42,340 nucleotides of DNA. Origin: an uncultured Prevotella sp. (GTDB taxonomy: Bacteria; Bacteroidota; Bacteroidia; Bacteroidales; Bacteroidaceae). The stretch's first letter is position 1; the number at the start of each line of letters is the position of its first letter. The notes below the pieces were generated by a model, which was not told where the DNA came from, ran no database searches, and saw nothing but the letters and a program-made list of their open reading frames with translations. The position numbers and the translations under genes are program-made. Positions 39,031 to 42,340 of this stretch are shown here, piece by piece. The stretch is taken from NCBI RefSeq assembly GCF_900549175.1, contig NZ_URNN01000003.1:1-42340 (forward strand), in the 5' to 3' direction.

Positions 39031-41177
39031 GACAGGCATTGAGAAAGAAACTGATGCTTCTACTGTCGGCCACGCTCCTCGGCATGACAACGGCCATGGC
39101 ACAGACCGACGAAGAGCAGGTGCTCGTGTTCAGGAACACGGGCGAGGTCAACCTGCTGTACACCTCAGAGATAGACAGCATAGTGTGCTCGCGGATGGAT
39201 GCCGACAGCGTGATGCACGACAACGTGGTGGCACAGGTGTTCTATACTGCCGACACGGCGCTGGTGGTGCCCGTGGCCGAGATAGACAGCGTGACCTTCG
39301 GCAGCCGCAACAGCATGGCGGTGAAGGACGGGGTGAGGATGATGACCACGGCTGACAGCACGTGGATAATACGTTATGACGGAGACAACATATACTACCG
39401 GCACGACACCCCCGCCGACATCCTGCCGCACGAGGGCGAAAAGCTGTTTTACGGCAAAAAGGACAGGCTGTTCCCCATAGGACTGGTGGCTGTGGTGAAC
39501 TCCGTCAGACCGGCCAACGGCGAGTATGTGGTGAACATAAGTGACGCGGAACCGGCTGAACTCTTCGACCGGCTGTTCTGGGCAGGACGCATAGAGGAGG
39601 CGGTGGCACAGCAGGCGACCGCCGGCGGAATGAGACGTACCCCCGTGGACAAAAACCGCACATTGGAGCTTAACCTTGGCATAGAAGATAATTGGGCCAT
39701 AAAGGGAAAGGACGAGTTTGGCATTAGTGGCAAGGTGGTTGCCAACGCCCTGACGGGATTCTTCAGCATGGAAGCCGACGTAAGCAACGATTTCGAGTTA
39801 AGCCTGGCAGCCAAAATAGAAAAAGACGATGAGATAACCGAAGAACACAATATTTCGACTCTGCCGCTCGGAGTGTATGCCTTGGTATTCACACCCGAAC
39901 TGAAATTCGACGCATTCGCCACCATCAAGGCCGAACTGTCAGCCAATCTGCGCTATCTGCGCACGACCAACGTGCACATAAGCTATCTGCACGAGAGATG
40001 GGGCAAGGACGCGGTGATGAATGTGATCAGCTTGAAAGGCGAAGACAACGGCACGCGATCGCAGGTGGATGTCACTTGCAAGGGAGAGTTCTACGCAGGC
40101 GTGCGTGCAGGCTTCGACTTCAACATCCTGCGCGAGGCAACAGGAGCACGCCTTTCGCTGAGCCTCGGCCCGTCGTTTGAGGGCGAGTTCGGATTAGGTA
40201 TGCTCCAGAAGGCCGACCAATACGACCCCGAGCTTTACAGCAAAGCCGAACTTAACACAAGCATAAAACTGTTGGCGGAGGGAGAACTTTATGTACGTGA
40301 CAAGTTGCTTTGGGGCAAAGACAAGATTTATCCAGTGTTTTCCTATGAACAGAAATTCTTGAAAACCACACTCAACCTCTTCCCCATGTTCACACAAACC
40401 AAGGCGGTAAGCGTGCCGGAAAAAGAACGACAGACTGTGACCATGGCAACAAAGTCCTGCAACAACATCTTGCAGGATGTGCAGACCGGATTCAGGATAG
40501 AGACGGAACAGGGCGATGTGGTGGACAGTATCTTTGTGGATACGATAGCCTCGGGAACATCGACGGTGCAAGGGGTGTCGGCTGAGGCAGACATCACGGG
40601 AAAGGTAGCTCCCGAAGCACGCAAGACATTGGTAGTGCGCCCGGTGTTTCATTATGCCGGCTACACGGTGGCGGCCCGCCATGCCACACTGATGAGCGAC
40701 ATGATGCTTCAGCCCATGGTGTTCGGACAGACCAACGGCGCGGTAACTTACCTTTCGGGCATGCCGTTCTCCGGCTCAGCTGTCAAGGACAGCACGCTTT
40801 ACATGGCCGGGCCTCATCTGCCCGTGGCCGTACGCGACACGGTATTCAACAAGCCGGCACCGATTGGAAGCGGCATATTCATTGACGATGTACTGGAGTC
40901 AAGACTCATCGGTACATGGAGCGGCACTGAAGCCGGAGCCAATGTCACTTACGTCTTCAATGCCGATGGCACGGGACGAATGACGGGAACATCTTCCGCG
41001 CCTTCCCCCACTCCATTCTCTTATGTTCTCAACTCTCCGCAGAGCGGCCGCATATTGCTGCTGCCCGACGGTGACGGCGGCAAGACGAAAGTGCTTTCTG
41101 TTGTAAACATCAGCGAGTCGGTATTACAGTACCGTATTCCGGGCGGCACGGCTCTTTATACATTAAACAGACAATAG
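39027..41177 (+). CDS. Large secreted protein ending in a lipocalin-like domain
   Basis: Protein of 716 residues; signal peptide ends near TAMAQ (residue 26). The N-terminus has two related segments, each a strand pair followed by an E-I-D-S motif: SEIDSIVC (about 47-54) and AEIDSVTFG (about 84-92). Such segments are frequent in Bacteroidales surface proteins. The middle (about 205-470) is Gly/aromatic-rich beta sheet (ELNLGIEDNWAIKG, ANLRYLRTTNVHISYLHE) of unknown family. The last ~95 residues (LIGTWSGTEAG, YVFNADGTGRM) look like a lipocalin-like domain, as in the following genes. Translationally coupled to the small secreted protein before it. Confidence 0.68.
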   Translation: MRQALRKKLMLLLSATLLGMTTAMAQTDEEQVLVFRNTGEVNLLYTSEIDSIVCSRMDADSVMHDNVVAQVFYTADTALVVPVAEIDSVTFGSRNSMAVKDGVRMMTTADSTWIIRYDGDNIYYRHDTPADILPHEGEKLFYGKKDRLFPIGLVAVVNSVRPANGEYVVNISDAEPAELFDRLFWAGRIEEAVAQQATAGGMRRTPVDKNRTLELNLGIEDNWAIKGKDEFGISGKVVANALTGFFSMEADVSNDFELSLAAKIEKDDEITEEHNISTLPLGVYALVFTPELKFDAFATIKAELSANLRYLRTTNVHISYLHERWGKDAVMNVISLKGEDNGTRSQVDVTCKGEFYAGVRAGFDFNILREATGARLSLSLGPSFEGEFGLGMLQKADQYDPELYSKAELNTSIKLLAEGELYVRDKLLWGKDKIYPVFSYEQKFLKTTLNLFPMFTQTKAVSVPEKERQTVTMATKSCNNILQDVQTGFRIETEQGDVVDSIFVDTIASGTSTVQGVSAEADITGKVAPEARKTLVVRPVFHYAGYTVAARHATLMSDMMLQPMVFGQTNGAVTYLSGMPFSGSAVKDSTLYMAGPHLPVAVRDTVFNKPAPIGSGIFIDDVLESRLIGTWSGTEAGANVTYVFNADGTGRMTGTSSAPSPTPFSYVLNSPQSGRILLLPDGDGGKTKVLSVVNISESVLQYRIPGGTALYTLNRQ

Positions 41178-41252
41178 CTTCTCATCAAGCAAACAATAAT
41201 TTCTCACCAAACAAACAATATTTTACATAAACGCTCCAATACAACAATAACA

Positions 41253-41915
41253 ATGAAACATACATTTTTCAGCATCATTGCATGTGCCATAATATCATTA
41301 TTTCCCGTGGTCTCACGTGCCCAAATCGGCTATCAGGTTTCTCTGCTTAACACCGCCACAGGCGAACCGCGGGCGGGAGTGACAGTAAACGCAACAGTAA
41401 CAATAACCGATTCATCCGACAAAGTTATCTACACAGGCACACAGCAGGCCACATCGAATGACTTCGGTGTGCTATCGCTCACTGTAGGCAACGCCGACAC
41501 ATTCAGTAAAGCCGACTTTGGCAAACTCCCGTTCTTCATCTCCGTATCTGTTGACGGCGCATTAATAGGAAAGAGCCAGATTCTGTCCGTACCCGTAGCG
41601 GAATATGCGAAGAGAACAGGAGAGCTGACTGTGGAGAAACTTGTGGGGACGTGGAAATGTAACGACAGAAGTATAATTTATTCATACACTTTCTCTGCTA
41701 ATGGAACATATGAATATACATATGATTCTTTAGAATCTAAAGAAGGATTTGTTGGAGGACACACAAATGGCACCTATAATATTAATGGTAACAGTATATG
41801 GATGGAAAGTATTAATGAAGATGATGACACTCCTGATTTTTTTCTACTATATTACAATCCTTCCAAGAATACATTAGGAATGGAGGCAAATGGACAAATT
41901 TATACAAAACAATAA
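41253..41915 (+). CDS. Secreted two-module protein, lipocalin-like C-terminus (tandem copy 1)
   Basis: Protein of 220 residues; signal peptide ends near SRAQ (residue 24). Residues about 25-120 match a module common in secreted Bacteroidetes proteins: IGYQVSLLNTATGEPRAG, a T-I-T-D strand, SNDFGVLSLTVGN, then KLPFFISVSVDGALIG and ILSVPVAEYAKRTG, the counterpart of the usual LLSVPYALYAK end. Residues about 128-220 are lipocalin-like (LVGTWKCNDRS, YTFSANGTYEYTYD, then a GTYNINGN strand). The second module is AT-richer than the first. The next gene repeats the first module almost base for base. Confidence 0.75.
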   Translation: MKHTFFSIIACAIISLFPVVSRAQIGYQVSLLNTATGEPRAGVTVNATVTITDSSDKVIYTGTQQATSNDFGVLSLTVGNADTFSKADFGKLPFFISVSVDGALIGKSQILSVPVAEYAKRTGELTVEKLVGTWKCNDRSIIYSYTFSANGTYEYTYDSLESKEGFVGGHTNGTYNINGNSIWMESINEDDDTPDFFLLYYNPSKNTLGMEANGQIYTKQ

Positions 41916-41926
41916 ATATTTAGAAT

Positions 41927-42340
41927 ATGAAACATACAATTCTCAGCATCATTGCATGCGCCATCATAGAATTATTTCCCGTGGTCTCACGTGCCCAAAT
42001 AGGATATCAGGTTTCTCTGCTTAACACCGCCACAGGTGAACCGCGGGCGGGAGTGACAGTAAATGCCACGGTGACAATCACCGACTCATCCGACAAGGTT
42101 ATCTACACAGGCACGCAGCAGGCCACATCGAATGACTTCGGTGTGCTATCGCTCACTGTAGGCAATGCAGACACATTCAGTAAAGCCGACTTCGGCAAAC
42201 TCCCGTTCTTCATCTCCGTATCTGTTGACGGCGCATTAATAGGAAAGAGCCAGATTCTGTCTGTACCCGTAGCGGAATATGCGAAAAGAACAGGAGAGCT
42301 GACTGTGGAGAAACTTGTGGGGACGTGGAAGTATGAATAC
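41927..42340 (+). CDS. Secreted two-module protein (tandem copy 2), cut by the window end
   Basis: Partial gene of 138 codons, open to the window edge. It starts 11 nt after the stop of copy 1. From the ATG to LVGTWK it is nearly identical to copy 1 in DNA, with mostly silent changes; after LVGTW the sequence diverges (KYEY versus KCNDRS). This points to a duplication of the first module with a different second module. One notable change is in the signal peptide core, where copy 1 has a Ser (IISLF) and this copy has a Glu (IIELF), which may weaken export. Confidence 0.8.
   Translation, partial: MKHTILSIIACAIIELFPVVSRAQIGYQVSLLNTATGEPRAGVTVNATVTITDSSDKVIYTGTQQATSNDFGVLSLTVGNADTFSKADFGKLPFFISVSVDGALIGKSQILSVPVAEYAKRTGELTVEKLVGTWKYEY

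Overview
The window looks like a chromosomal segment of a Bacteroidales bacterium, most likely Prevotellaceae or a close relative. The supporting signs are: TAnnTTTG-type -7 promoter boxes, type V (FimA/Mfa-like) pilin lipoproteins with DUF3575 and DUF5119 partners, a PorT-like type IX secretion protein, C-terminal tails of the form VYSVDGRRV...GVYIVNGKK, an ExbB-ExbD-ExbD-TonB-PstS-like-TPR module, and a split 5'-nucleotidase. The genus assignment is inference.

Region 1 (about 80-20274, all plus strand) is a tightly packed run of twelve genes that reads as a surface-fimbria locus with attached extracellular functions. In order it holds a DUF3575 protein, a DUF5119-like lipoprotein, three fimbrillin-family lipoproteins, a second DUF3575 protein, a 979-residue protein with an OmpA-like segment, a 704-residue outer-membrane barrel made of three related repeats, a TPR protein, a fourth fimbrillin, a C10 (streptopain-like) cysteine protease with a C-terminal dockerin, and a secreted protein whose N-terminal domain resembles a cohesin. 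The last two may bind each other. A coupled pilus, protease and cohesin/dockerin locus is the best candidate here for an undescribed system.

Region 2 (20275-28232) carries a 1404-residue multidomain GH30 glycoside hydrolase on the minus strand, a minus-strand UbiA-family prenyltransferase plus HAD-IB hydrolase pair, and a plus-strand aspartate aminotransferase broken by an apparent 4-nt deletion. The spaces between these genes hold three copies of a palindromic MITE-like element, a long hairpin repeat, tandem repeats and a heptamer tract.

Region 3 (28233-35271) is mostly housekeeping: exbB, two exbD genes, tonB, a PstS-like lipoprotein and a TPR protein as one unit, then a 55-residue two-cluster ferredoxin on the minus strand with its own terminator, and porT on the plus strand. 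Region 4 (35272-38325) has the split 5'-nucleotidase (minus), an ORF6N-domain gene, and rplS (L19) with a clear promoter and terminator.

Region 5 (38331 to the end) is a second set of secreted proteins. After a tandem-repeat spacer and a strong promoter come a small secreted protein, a 716-residue secreted protein ending in a lipocalin-like domain, and two tandem copies of a secreted gene whose first ~135 codons are nearly identical; the second copy runs off the window. No tRNA, rRNA, CRISPR array or transposase was recognised.
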